In this document: one piece after another, positions 25,901 to 40,900 of the stretch
How positions within the stretch are numbered: the first letter of the stretch is position 1
How the letters are laid out: each line of letters starts with the position of its first letter
Assembly (NCBI GenBank): GCA_030248225.1
Contig: JASANE010030260.1
Coordinates: 1-64,000 of the forward strand
Length of the DNA stretch: 64,000 nt
Direction: 5' to 3'
Source of the DNA: Trileptium ribeirensis
Taxonomy: Eukaryota; Nematoda; Enoplea; Enoplida; Thoracostomopsidae
Translations under genes and position numbers: made by a program
Notes under the pieces: generated by a model
What the model saw: the letters and a program-made list of their open reading frames with translations, nothing else
What the model was told of the DNA's origin: nothing
Database searches by the model: none

Positions 25901-28900
25901 GTGTTACTGGAGCCAAGAACAGTACACATTGCAATAAACATCTATATACAAGACAATGTTGAACGCCATCAGAAACCTAATCTTGATAGCCATATCAGTA
26001 AACCCATTTAGAGATATTCTTGTTAGTAGTTAGTTATCGGTAGAATAGTGTGACTGTTAAACAACAATACACAAACTAGATACCGTGCATTTATAACTAA
26101 TTCCGTTTATAGTCTGTTTATAGAATGTAGAAAAGCTTTATTTTCTTAATTAGTTCATTACAATCTTGCTATGAGCATCTGTAACTATGGGTCCACCGAG
26201 CTCCAATTTCAAACAATCTAGACGGCAGTTCGATATTTTATACGTTTAATAAGCTGACTGGAATAATTTTTTACATGACGTCAACTGTGTGTTACATATT
26301 TCTCTGTAAAAATTATATATTTCAAAAACTTTGGCGGGAAAACATGGCTGAGTGACAGAACACAAGGAAATAAAAATATCCTTTGGGCAAATACCTACGA
26401 CGCATCATGTACACAACTATGCCATTACCATCAACTAGGAACCAAATAATATAAAACAATAACTGAACCATTGAATAAGAAAAGACGACTAACTATTTTG
26501 TTTGTACTAATCAGTATAGAAAAATCTGTATAGAAATTTAAAAACCAACACGATTCACCTATTATATTCACAATTTCTTATATTCTAGACGATCATATTG
26601 ACTCTTAGTCCATTCGGCACAAAACCAAAGGCATATATACCAAAATCATTAATGTATGTAATTCGCCACAGTAAGTACGTAATGTATGCATCACTGTAAT
26701 AACAGTTTTATACTAGAAGCTGTTTTAACCCAAGTGTACGCAGCCAGAGACGTTTATAATCACTGATTAATGTTTGAATCAATGGCTTCGTCATATTCAG
26801 CCTCAAAAACCTTTATATCAATGGATTTAACAAATTACATCATTGTACTGAAAAACCACGTGATCGTGGACGGTTCAAAGGAGAAAAGTCCCATGTGCTA
26901 CAGTAATATACCAAAAAAGACATATTTCGTCAAATTGGTGCACCTCATCAAGCAATGGCTCATTCGGCAACCTCGCAATCCGTTATAATATAACTACAGA
27001 TGAAAAACTTCAACAGCGTTAAATTTTGAAAGCTGCGAAATAATGCAAGGCTCAACGGGGTGCCATGGGCATACGGTACTATTACAAAAACCTCCAGCAG
27101 TCATAAATACACTCAGATGAATCAAGACACCCTTTTCAGCATCTTGAAAACCTTTATAACCACAAATGCAAAAAATTACAACGTTACATTGAAACCCACG
27201 AAATCACACATGGCAGAAAAGCCAGAAGTTCAGGGAATATAGTAACATTCCAAGAAGGTTACATCGATCACATATATATATACATTTAGTTCATTCATCT
27301 TATATCGCTGCTATCAGCAGCATAGGAAACATTTGTAGTGACTACATAATAACTAGTAACTCTATCGAGATTGCAGAACGTAGTGAAGCATAGGTAGACC
27401 TACGCCTACACCTTTTGCGTGCACATCAAATCAGCTCTCGATTGCATTCGTCGATATGCTATATGTGGACATCACACAATACCAGCACAAGTTACAACAA
27501 AACTAACACCGGCAATGGGTTTCCCATACCCGAAAACCCCCAAGTGAAACTTTCAGCCGCCCAGGACGTCAGAACAAATTTTCTAATTTTGGGACGAGGA
27601 ACCATGAGGGTGCCATACATCAAACCCCATAACTTCAAAACGGAGCCGTAATCGAAAAACAAAAAAGAGGCATAGGCATTTGTCATTTTACTATGAAATA
27701 AAACCAACCAGAGAAATTCGAATGTTAAGATAAAAACAACCTTGCTTCCGTGATGGGTACTAAAACCCTCATTTTGACCTCTGACCCCCAACCATGGGGC
27801 GTCATACCACCGTACCCGTGGGTCGCAGAGCAAAACCGGCACCGGCAATGAGTTTCCCATGCCCAAAAACCCCCAGGTAAAACTTATCAGCCTCCTAAGA
27901 CGTCAGAACAAATTTTCAAATTTTGGGTCGAGGAACCATTGGGGAGCCATACCCCGTACCTCAAACCCCATAAATCCAGAACCCGAACCTTAATCGAAAA
28001 ACAAAAAAAGAGGCATTGGCATTTATCATTTTACTATGAAATAAAATCATCCAGAGAAAAATCTATAGTTAAGATAAAAATAACCTTGCTTCCGTGAAGG
28101 GTACTAAAATGAGGTAAAATGGGGCCAATTAACCACATTTTGACCCCTGACCCCGGAACCAGACCACAAATCAAAAATCGGGGATGTACATGGTAAATCG
28201 TCTATGCCGGTTCGAATGAGTCCAAGATGATCAAAATCGGTTAAGGCGTTCTCGAGTTATGGCCGATCACACACACACACGGAATTTAAAAGATTTCACC
28301 CCTGCAACACACAATCTCCACTGTTTCACTACGTTCTGATAATTATTAACGATTATCAGATAAATATAATATATAAAATGTAAAAATAGGTGGTTTTGGG
28401 AGTCTATTTTGTGTCTATATATCCTTATCCACAAGTCTGCCAAAAAAGTGTTAATTAGATTAGTAGTAAAGTGTTGGTAAATAAAGTTGTAGGTCTCTTC
28501 TAGGTGAAGACAAGAAATATGTAACATTTTTGATATGAAGCCTGTGTTTTTAGATATAACTGAAAAATTATTTTAAAATTATTAATAGGTGGCTTGCAAA
28601 AATGTTCTTACAGGAGACCACAGGCCACAGTATAGGATATAATTTTGCAAAAGATCTTCCTGTGTTAAGTAGAAAAACTGGCCGGACGGACACCATAAGA
28701 TTAGTCTGCGCTTCGCAATCATAGTTTGCTGCTACAAAATATGTCAGCTGAGAAGCCCAGTGGTTTGAGCACTGATGCGAAAAGAACAAGCCCATAGGTT
28801 CGAATCCAACCTTTTTCAGACATTTTACGGTATCATAGGCTACCATCTTAGCTTCAAATTTACCTAACCTAACAGCTAAGCCGAAACTCTTAATCAGAGG

Positions 28901-31900
28901 GCATGTCCAAAGTTTACGCCAAGAACATTACGTTAACAATATATACTAAAATCAATACTTCTGTAATTACATCCCAAACAACTCCTTCAGAAGTCCTTGT
29001 TAAGGACTGAAATAAATGTCTTACTGTACTCATCGTATCCCCTAAACAGAAATCTACATGAAATATAAGCGAACTGGCTAGTTGCATCCAGCAGTTTCCA
29101 CAGATTTAGTTTGAATTTTTTACTTAAAAAATGAACCCTTCTCTAACACCGAAAAAAGATTCACAGAGAATTTTAAAATTACTAGAATTTAGTATATTAC
29201 GAAAAAGGCTGTCAATATGATACAATTACTATGTTAAAATATGTGCTAAAAAGAGATCGCCATCGAACCGAACCGAACCAAGAGATATCCGTGGTCAATC
29301 AAAACCAACAACAAATAAAATATTCTTACCGTGATATATGAATCTAGGAGCTTCGTTCTGACCAGTTACACAATATACATAATTGTTCGCATGCAGTCAA
29401 GGAAAAAACCGGCCGCCATAAAATTCAAGCTCCCACGACTACTGTGTGTAACATCCCAATGGCGCTTGAACAATTCAAAGAGAAATCGGGAAAGAACTTG
29501 CAAAAAAAGGTATTTTAACACCGTTTCAGGGTTACACACCTCACCTTATCCAAGTTCAGATTAAAAGACTATAAAGCACAATTTCGCTTCTCTTATATGG
29601 CAAATGCTAAACTTCTCATGTAAATGTATTATTACCCATTCAATCCTACGTCACATAACTTTAGTTAAGCAAACCTGACCTAACATACAAAAATTCTTTA
29701 AAAATGGTTATATACATATACACACAAGAACCAGTTCTTGTTGTTGGAAAATAAATTAATTTCCAACGTTTCTAACAGACCGTTTCAAGAAATAAAACTC
29801 ATTTACGCAACGTCAGCTACTTACCTAAATATCGATGATGTTCGATATGATATTTTTTAAAACTGACGGACATCGGTACACCTATTGGTAAATTCGCTAT
29901 CATGCCAAATAATCGATTCTGAAGAAAATATAACAACAGGTAAAATAGGCGGAGGTGAAGCAGAATGACACCCCAAGGAACTGCCCCAAAATTTACTCAC
30001 TTATGTAATTTGGGGCGCTGATCACGAATCTGGCCTCCGTTTCCCTGCATGTCCTCTGGTTCCCAAGATATGACCTATTGAAGTTGGCCCTATGTTTTGC
30101 TGTGCTCGTTCACTCACTCACTGTAGGTCGACTCGGCAGCCGTCAGTAACTTGATGTGAGAACGCATCGCGTATAATGATAACGCGTATGTACTGTATAT
30201 ATATTATACGGTAATGTGCAGCACGCATACGTAATATGTAGCTCCCGGGTTAGGCACATAACGTAGCATGCAAACTTGTACACCAGCTATTGGGAGAGAA
30301 AATTTACTGAGAAAGATTTTCTCACGCCCTTGTCTGTCGTTTGCATCCTTTTTTACTGAGAAATATTTTGTCACGCCATTGTCTTTCGTTTGCATCCTTT
30401 TCTTGTTCGAAGTTGCATTTGTGTCGATGGCTGTTTTTGGTCCTGCCTACCCTGTTGCTTTCACCGTGTACGACATCAACGATTTGTTCCGTTTCAAATC
30501 TGACAATGCAGGGTGTATAAATGGTCTAATTGAGATTGGTGTCTTGAAGCGAAAAAGGTGCTGCCGGCGATTATGCCAGTTGGGAGAGTGTCAGGTAAGC
30601 TTCAAATGCAATATTTAACCCGTGCCTCACCCGGCTCCATCCAATATCGGAGTTTAAATAATTCGGAGTATTTTCACAGTTTTTTATTTTGTTTTTATGT
30701 CAGTCGAGGCGGAGCTGATGATCGAAATTCAAAATTTTTTCACCGAACGGATTCTAATGACCCTACAGTTTCATTTCCAGCAAAAAGTAAAGCAAGCGAA
30801 AATTTTCTTCGCCTCACGCCAAAATAACCCATTGTTTTACAACAAGTCATTCCTGCCCTTTGCGACGAATTCATGTGGCGTGACCGGTTGGGGCGGCAGC
30901 CACAACAGGCGTGGATGAACATTTTGTTGGTGATTGCCCGAGCCTAACTGTTATTGTTTGCTCGTCACTACCGATCAGATGTTTGAATTCGTGTTAACTT
31001 TCAAACTTTTCACTATTTTACAAAGTAAAAATGCAAATGCACCGCATTACTTGTATCAACTGAACATTGGTAATTATTGCTGAACAGCAATACAAGTCGC
31101 AATAAGAAAGCGTAAAAATAAAATAAAAATATACGCGATGCGTTCTCACATCAAGTTACTGACGGCTGTCGAGTCGACCTACGGTGAGTGAGCGAACGAC
31201 CACAGCAAACCACAGGGCCAAATTCAGTAGGTCATATCTCGGGAACCAGGGGCCATGCAGGAAAACGGAGGCCAGATTCGTGATCAGCGCCCCAAATTAC
31301 ACAAGTGTGTAAATTTTGGGGCAATTTCTTGTGGTGTCATTCTGCTTCACCTCCGCCGGTAAAATGAGCTTTACCAGAATCAAAACAGCAGACAATGGGA
31401 CTAGAATTCATCGTGTAAATTAAATATGCAAATGCAGTAGTATTGGCTATTGTTAAGAAGCACATAATAATTATCAGAGTGATTTTTATAACATCACTGA
31501 TCGTGTAACAAGGCAATTAGACTGGCTAAATACTATGCAACCGGTGAGTTAGAAATACCATTACACTTGTTTATACATTACACCATTACAAAGTTTTAGT
31601 GCTGATTGTTTTAAGCCAGTAAATATATTTCACAATTTCAGCTCATAGGTAATAGGGAAAATTGTGGTTATAAAGTACAGCTGCGATGTGTCGGACGATA
31701 TCAATCCTGAAATTCAAAAATTACTAAACATTTGATAAATTTGCTGGATTTGCAAGCAGAAAATAATATTGACTGAAATAGTGTATGCATAAAACCCAGT
31801 GGTCCGAGGTTCTAAAGATGGAAGCTAACTTCGATCTGTCTAGCTGTGACCCAAACCCGTGGCTCCGATCAACAAGCCTTTCCTTTAGATTTCGACCCAA

Positions 31901-34900
31901 CATATTTTAGCCCTGACCCCGAGATTTTCCACTATTGTAACTCGACATTTGCCATAAAAATAATGGTTAATTTAACATTATAATTCCAGTACAGGCAACG
32001 TTGGTTTATCGCCCTGTATTATTTTGGCATTTGAAAATTATGACCAAGCTAGCAAAAATAACAAATTGTGCTTCCTTAATAAAGCCCGCAATGGAATTCG
32101 CTCACCAGTTTCCGACAGCTGAGATGAAATCCAATTGTCAAGTCGGGTTTACTGAAGTTTCGAACCCAAAACACAACAATATTTTAGAAACTGGTAGATT
32201 TTCTCACCTCCAAAATGGTTAGTTCTGATTGTTGAATATTCAATTTACAGAGACCCAGCTACGTTGGATATCAACTAACAAAATGAGCCGAATATCAGTT
32301 ATGTTGCTTGAAACGTAAGAATATATGCTCGCTTATTGCGTATTTTGAGAATGTATGGTTAGAGGATGAAATGCTCTACAAAAAAGAGCAATAACACCCA
32401 CATAGCTACAATGGTTGCGGAGATATTGCCTTTTCTTGTGTTTTGGGTTTCATAGGGCCCATTTGAGAACCCTTTTTGACTGATATACTGCGTGCTTAAT
32501 GAATCATGCAGCAAAACATTATATACAGTATTTCAGGGCCTTTTTCTGTAAAAAATCAGCCAAGCAAAAATTTGGCTAAGGTACCTGCACAATTTATCGA
32601 GATACAATCCGTAACATGTTTTGCCGGACCTGTTTTTGACTCGACTTGAAAGGAATTAGAATGCGTTTTCGCATCCAATTAAAAGGCACAAATAAAGAGT
32701 TTAAGGTTTCTTTTGAGCTATCGCGCGAGTGAATCTGCCCAGACGAAGTTGAGTTATGCGTGTCACTCCAAAAAACCTCATAAACGGACACCGTTGAAAT
32801 TTACCTGCACTCTGGTCATTGAGAATTCTTCGCCTACACCCGTTGCACTAACTACAATCATAATTCTATCCTTTTAGCATGTGATCACTTCACAAAGATT
32901 AGATAAATTGTGTTGTTAAAATTTAACAATGTGCAATAGTAAACAAACCTTAAGAGGATGATTGTTTCCAAAAGCTACATTGTGAGACACTTCGTGAATT
33001 GCCAAAGTAAGGCTGTGATTCATAACACCGCCGCATAAATACGCTTGAAGTATTATCAATAACCAATCCGTATCTGAAAGAGCAAAATAATAAAAATTTT
33101 AGTTTGAGACAACGATATCTGTATGCACACCCACTCAGAAAAACAATTCGACAAAAAAGCTAAATATATCTCCCAGGAGGTAGGGCAAAACACAGTAGTG
33201 ACGAAGTCAGTATCGTGCTACAAAAATATGAAACACAAGAAATATAACTCAATGGTGGTTTTAAACTGTATAACGTAATTAAAAAAGCAAGTTATATGAT
33301 GTTTGTCCTTTAATAATTGGATACTGTAAAATTTAAAAACCTTACAAACATTTGATAGGATCAGCGAAAAACTGCTTAGTGGAACAAGTCGTTTGTAGAA
33401 ACAATTATAGCACTTAGCACAATACTACATGCCGTGTGTGTACTGACAAAATATTCTAGACAACTCAAACAAAATTACTGCAAAAACTAATCGTTTACAA
33501 ATCATTGTAGAATCCAAATTCATTGGCTACGAGAACTGCCCTAGGCAGTCTGTAGATCAGTGGGTACTACATAAATATGTACAATATAGTGTCAAACTTC
33601 CATCGAAATGAAAATATAATTATAAAAACACAACTGTTGCCAGCATTAAATATTTAAAAAATGCAGGAGCAACCACGGTAGCCGCTTATAATGTAAATTC
33701 CACGTATTTTACTCTAGATAACGAATTGTTGTAGCGAAACGTCAAAAATTCATTTGCCGACCCAAAAGCTTAATTTAATAACTATTACGCAGAAACATAA
33801 AATTGCACTAGGTTCATCGTACCAGTGGTTCGTTACTTCCCTCGGCCAATCTAGAATTACTAACTACCAGAAATTTTGTGATGGCTGGGCTCTATGATAA
33901 ACTAGGGAATTGTGTCATCGCCAATAAAGTGAATTCTGAGTGTAAAAGTTATAGATGAGACGAAATAAGCTTTGCTTTTTAAACAAAATGAGCCCAAGTT
34001 AATGAGGCAGAAACGCTCTAGTTGTTGAGGAGATATGATCAATTTAGTGCATTCGGGATCCCAAGAGCCCAATTAAAAAACTATCTTGATTTGACCCTGC
34101 CTGCCAGGTGAAGTCATTAGCAACGCATCGCACATAGATATACAGTACTTTGATTTCTGAAAAAAAGAGCCCAACAGCCCCAGTCGTGGAGAAGTCACCA
34201 ATTCAGTGTGTTCGAGATCACAAAGGCCCATTTCAAACCACATCTTGATCCAGCCCTGTCTGGCCGGTGAGGTTGATAGCAATATTTTGCAGATAGTTAT
34301 TTAGAACTTTGCTTCCTGAACAAAATTAGCGCAACAGAGGCAGAATCTCTCTAGTTAAAAGGATATATGACCAATTTAGCGTCTCCGGGATGCCAAGGGC
34401 TCATTTAAAACCCATATCGATGCAATCCTGCCTCGGGAGAGGTGAGGTCAATAGCAACGCGCTGCAATAGCTGTTTCGAACAAAATGAGCACAACCGCAG
34501 CCGAATTGCTAAAGTGATTAAGGATGTATGATTATTTGACGCGTTCAAGGATGCCAAGGGACAATTTGAAAACCGATTTGGACCCAACCCTGGAGCGTAG
34601 GTGGCCTCGGCAATAATTTATAGACCTAAACTTTTTGAACAAAATTATCCCAATAGCACCAAATCACATTCGTGCTTATCGAAATATGAGTACAGAAACG
34701 TGGTTTGGTGGGACACATCCACATCGCCCTTTCGGATCACATTTGAAGGCGAAGCCGTGGGAATCGGTTTTTGCGTCCAATCAAAGGGCACAAATAGAGA
34801 TTTCTAGCATTCAAACTGATCTTCCTATCACGCGGCCTGATCTGCTAATCAGAAGTTGAGTTATGCGTCACACACCAAAAAATCACCTACAGGCGCCGCC

Positions 34901-37900
34901 AAATTTCTGACTTTACCAATGAGAATTCTCCGTTGGCATTCAGAATTCAAGAAACTCTGTCGCACCTGGAAAAGCAACACAAATTGATATACCACCCAGC
35001 GTTTCCTCGAACTTAGCAAAACTTTGGTCTCGTATGCATTAAAGCTTCCAACCCAGCTTTTCATTTCCCCATTGTCAAATCACCAACAGTTCGCACAAAA
35101 ATGGCAATATTTTTAATAAACACAAAACGTATCAACGAAAAATTAGATTGATCGTTGCTTTTAACCACAATAAGAACACGTCCTTTAACATTTCAGACGC
35201 TCATTATTATTAGTTGTTGTATTGGGATCCCCAACCGGACCGACATGACACACCAATTCACGTCTTAGCCAAAACCCAGCGCCCCTGCGTTCCTAACCAT
35301 GGGGCCCTCGACTCACGCACTGTGACAAACATTCGAGAATGCAGGTGCTAAGATATATATGATTTGAAAAACTAATTATGTACCTTTTAACAAATAACAC
35401 ATAGCTATTTGCGTAATAACTATTGCTGTGACGACATATTTGAATGAATGGTCCATACCAAATAACTCCTTGATTTCCGGATGAGCTTCTAAAACATAAA
35501 TATAAGCGACTTGTAGCCTAAGCCAACAAAAAAGATGCTACTGACAAATGCACTACTCTTGGAAAGCATCTGTGATCCGCTTGGCGGGTACCATTCAAAA
35601 TTTTAGCAGTGCGTAGTGTATAGGTACTGCTATGCCGGCACTTAACTCAGAGCGACTAACAACTCACTGATTTTGCTCGACAATTTATTGGTATCTAAAC
35701 TCATCTGGAATATGTTGCAAATATGTTAAACGTTGTTATAGCCACCAGGTTATGTGATTGTATTTAAATGTACCAGTACGTGTGAGATTAACAGTAATAC
35801 AACGTTTAGTTACTGCCATAATACCAGTAATGTACAAATTTAAACTAAAAGGAAAAATGCCCTTAACGGGCAAAGAAAAAGAAACCTCAAATATATGCTC
35901 TGAAAATGATTATTATACTGCTGTATTGGAAAAATGCCATTTTTATTGTTTTTTCTATAATAGTAGTGATCAAGCTGAAATTATTGGGACAGCCGGGGTA
36001 GTGGAAAAAGTTCTGGTTAATTGGTACATTAGGTAATTTGGAAAAATAATTTTAAAAATAATGCAGTCTCTCAAATCATCGTAGACGAGCTTGTAGGCGA
36101 AACCCATGTTGTGTACTTGTGTTGCAAATTTCATTCGTAATAAACGTTAATCATGCATTAAATCACTGAAATCACCCCAACATAAGGCTAGGAAAGTCAA
36201 ACTCTTGTTGTTACCCTTTTGTACATTATTAATTTTTTTCATATGAGATAAATAATAAAAATTTCTACTAATGACCCTGGACTAGGTCAAGGAAACCCCT
36301 GTGTGCTTAATAATTTTTTGTCACATTGAGTATATATACTTAACCTGGGTTATCACAAGGAATTTGTATGGTATTGCTAAGTTTTCTATTATAAAAATGG
36401 AAAAACAGGCACTGATTTTTATAACAGACTTTAAGCAGATAAATATCTCATGAGCAAAACTAGTGCTCTTGGGGTGGATGAATTTCCACTACATTTCTTT
36501 CCAATTCAGCATCATAAGAATCATTTTCCGAGCGCGCACAGGGGTTTCTATTTCCTTGCACGTTAAGGACATTTTCCCTCTAGTCAAAATCATTTTTCCC
36601 ATGTACAAATAGACATGTCCTCGTTGCATAAATAATGGCATAATTGCACAAGATACAATAAAATAATTTTCCTAAAATCGTTATGAATCGCCAGCCAAAA
36701 TCACTGTTCAAATGAAGAATAACCGTTTTTCACCGAACTGCATCAGTTTACGTGACATAAGATACGTACATATAATCGCTCCCATTGCACCAAAATAGAG
36801 AAAATGGACACTTGTAGAAACTAAAACCACAATTTTCACGGTCTATGATATCTATTTCGGCAGCCAAATTAATAACTGTTACCACCGAGAGCAACCATTT
36901 TTTACCAATCTGTATCACTTTATGTGACATACGATACGTAAAATCGCTTCCACTGAACAAAAATGACGCCAGCTGACACTTACGGTCAAAAATCACAATT
37001 TTGACGATCTATAACTATATCGGCAGGCAAAGTCACTGTTCTCACCGAAAGCAACCATTTTTCACCTACGTATCTATCTATATCACTTCGCGTGACATAG
37101 GATACATCAAAATGGCTCGATCTGACCCTTGTAGAGCCCAAAATCACAATTTTGACGATCTATTATACGTAAGTATATTGGCAGCCTGTCACCGTCCCTT
37201 ATTCCCGATAGTAACAATTTTTCACCTACACATACATACATATATATCTGTAGCAATTTACGTGACAGAGGATACATAAGTATGGTCTTAACACACCACA
37301 GTTGCTCAAACTGACACTTTTAGGGTCCAAAGCAACAATTTTGACGATCTATGAAAACCATATCGGCAGTCAAACTCGCTCTCCCCACCGAAAGCAACCA
37401 TTATTCAACTATCTATATCACTTGACGTGACGTAGGATACATAAAATCGCTTCCACCACACTACAATGGCTCAAACTGACACTTGTATGGTGCAAAATCA
37501 CAATTTTGACAATCTATGATCACTATATATATCGGCAGCCAAACTCGCCGTTCCCGCTGCGAACAACCATTTTACGCTTATCTATGTAACTTCACGTGAC
37601 ATAGGATACATAAAATCACTTCCACTGCACCAAAATGGTTCAAACTGACACTTGTAGTGCTCAAAATCACAATTTTGACGATCTATGATAACTATTGGCT
37701 GGCAAAATCACTCTTCCCACAGAGACCAACCATTTTCCACCAATATGTATCACTTTACGTGACATTATACATTAATATAGTTTCCAAACACCAAAATTGC
37801 TCAAACTGACATTTGTAGTGCTCAAGATCACAATTTTGACAATCTATAACTATATCGGCAGCCATTGTCACTGTTTCCACCGAGAGCAACCATTTTTCAC

Positions 37901-40900
37901 CAATCTATATCACTTGACGTGACGTAGGATACATAAAATCGCTTCCACCTCACTAAAATGGCTCAAACTGACACCTGTGTGCTCCAAAATCACACAATTT
38001 TGACGATCCATCATGACTATGTCGGTAGACAGTCACCATTTTCATCTATCTGTATCACTTTACGTGACCTGGAATACATGAAATCGCTTCAACTGCAACA
38101 ACGCGGCTCAAACTGACACTTGCAGAGGCCCAACTTACAATTTGGGCCATATATAATAACTATATCGGCAGGAAAAATAATGTTCCTGCCGAGAGCAACC
38201 ATTTTTCATTCCGTGACATATAGATTAAATATTGTCTCAATACACCAAAATGGCTCAAACTGACACTTGTAGAGCCTAAAACCACAATTTTGATAACTAT
38301 ATATATATCGACAGACAAAATCACTGTTCCCGCCGAGAGCAACCAATTATCACCTATCCGTATCACTTTACATTAAATATATATAAAACATAAAACCAGC
38401 AATGCTTCGAAAATTTGGTTGGACTGCTGACAGCCAAAAGAGATGTAGCCATTACTGGTGTAACCCCACCCTCCCCCACGTCTCTCCCACTGGTTCGCTG
38501 CACTTGCGACAGCAATACGTAATCAAGATGTTTGCAATACGGTAAGGGTTTGAGTAATGAAAGAGACTGATGATCGTGATAGACGTAAAAATAATATAAA
38601 TTGTTACTGTGGCTCTGGAGGAGTCAGCCAGTGAGCATAATATCACGTGATAAAGCTCAAAATTTTCCAAAAACGACAGATATGTACAAAAAATTACCCC
38701 GGTTTAGGTACAAGACATTACCCTGAGTAAGGTACCATGTTATGACAACTATAACCAGCTAACCCCTAGAGCTAGCGCAGTAAATTTTTTCAAATGACCG
38801 CCAACAATGAACTAGAACATATAGGTATATAGTTAATTTATTTTTCTATCAGTAATACCATTTTTGTAAAAAATAATACAAACAGCATAACAATTGATGG
38901 AAAAAAACTACGATCTGGGACGCGCAGACAAATGAATACATACTACAGCTAAGTAGGAAAAATTAAAAAAACTGCTTTCAACACGTTTATAGCATAGCGT
39001 GGCCCAAGTTTTAAATTTCTTTTACGTTTTTCGCAACACGTGTTTTAAAACCGGTCCTCATGTCAGTATACCTTAATGAGTGGAGATATCAAAAAAAATA
39101 AAAAACAGACCTTCGTTTTAACATAGCTTTAAACAAAGTTTTTACATCATTGACAATGTTTATAATGATGGTAGAACGTCACAGAACATCACTATCGGCC
39201 GAGGTCGCACTGTAAAAGTATGAAAAAGACGGAAAGACCATGAATAATTTTGCTTAGCCGATGTGTAAAATTCTTGTAACATTAACGAGTTAACTTTGAT
39301 ACCAAACGATTCCTCTCACTATCCAGTGATTACAAATTAAGCTATGAGGTTTCAACAATCCGTCAACCCAGGCCAAAAACTGTTTTGCAGAGATCTCGGT
39401 GCAAAAATACTATATATTGTGGTTTCTGTTCTCAGAGAACTCACAAACTCTGTTGAAGGCAACTGGGGTTTGTGAGTTCTCTTCGAGAACACACGATACC
39501 TGATCTCAAGACAATCTCTTGGACAGTTGCGCAATAAAAGATTTCATAAAATAAAAATTCCATACGTAAAAATTTAAACACTAGTAAGAATAAGATTCAT
39601 AGTTCTGCAAGCTTGCAGCTGTTTTCAGTCCACACGACAATAACAACCGTCCGCTAGCAACTGCTTCATGACAATGACTCATTGTATAAAAATAGAGCGC
39701 ATCGTGTAAACTCAACTCCAAATAAGTTTACCCATATGTATTACTATACAATAGGATAATATACTGGCTCCTCTTCCGAAAAATTGGGGCACGTTCATTC
39801 TCGGGGGAAATTTGAACGTGCGGAGGTTAAATTTTGCTTAAATATGTTTAAATCTTTACTTTTCTGTATATATATATCAGGGAATAACCGGAACCGAAAT
39901 TTACCGGAACCGGAACCGGAACCAGCAACCGGAATCGTCCATTTAAACCGGATCCGGAACCGGAACCTGGTCTTCGAAATTTATATATAGTAAAACAGAT
40001 GATGGAAGAAATAAAGGTCGGTTTTTGGACATTCAGAGCAAAAAATGTCTTCCACTATACACCATTGCGTGTACTGCGTCAAATCGAATGTGCTTACAAA
40101 GCTTGGAGCGTAGAATACACACTTTCGCTCTGTCTCCAGTCACCTCCCTTTACTACACATACGTTTGTTGCATGTTCTTCTGTAGGAAACTTAAAATTAT
40201 TGGTTTATATGATTCTAAGAGAAAATAATAGATAGAAGGTAATTTTCTGATCAGTGGTCAGAGACACTGTTTAGGCTATCGTTGGACAAACAGTGCCCGT
40301 CAGTTAGATCATAATGATGATAACTTTATAATCAGAATACTATAAATGAGACATTGTGATGCTGCTCGCACAGTTTCAATAAATACAGTTCATTGCCAAG
40401 AAAGCAGTTTCTAGCTGCGTTGCAGATAACGTTAGTTTACTTCAATTTAGACTGATTTACCAAGTTTACAAGCGCACTGGCGGGTGCTTGACGCAATTTA
40501 TGTTAGCCAAGCATACCCCAAGTATTTCTGCGTAAGCCATACTCTGTGTTACCGAGTTGAACCGGTTTAATTCAAACGTATCCCACAGACTTCTGGATGT
40601 GTAAAATAGCTGCTACAAGAATCGACCTGGCTTTGCTTTAACAAACTCCTGCAGGTTATTATGAAAAATTCCTGCTCAAATTATGCGCCCTACTTACGTT
40701 TCACACGACAAATTGGTTAGTTAATCTTTTCTTTTGCTTGGTTGTATTGGAGCTTGATCATTATATATCATCATCAATATATATTACATATGTTTGGATT
40801 ACAGGATGAAGCAAAAACGTGGAAAATTTCAATCAAAATTTTTAAACCGGAATTCCGGTTCCGGTATGGTTTTTGCCCTTTGCCGGAACCGCAACCGGAA

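Noticed and set aside
27492..27866. A 124-codon minus-strand frame
   Set aside because: It lies wholly inside dispersed repeat family A, and the frame is not kept in the other copies.
28748..28815. A functional tRNA gene
   Set aside because: The B box is perfect, but I could not pair the acceptor and anticodon stems, so only a tRNA-like module is claimed.
28568..28846. A 92-codon minus-strand frame beginning with a 'KKVGFEP' motif
   Set aside because: It runs across the tRNA-like module; such frames are typical translation artefacts of repeats.
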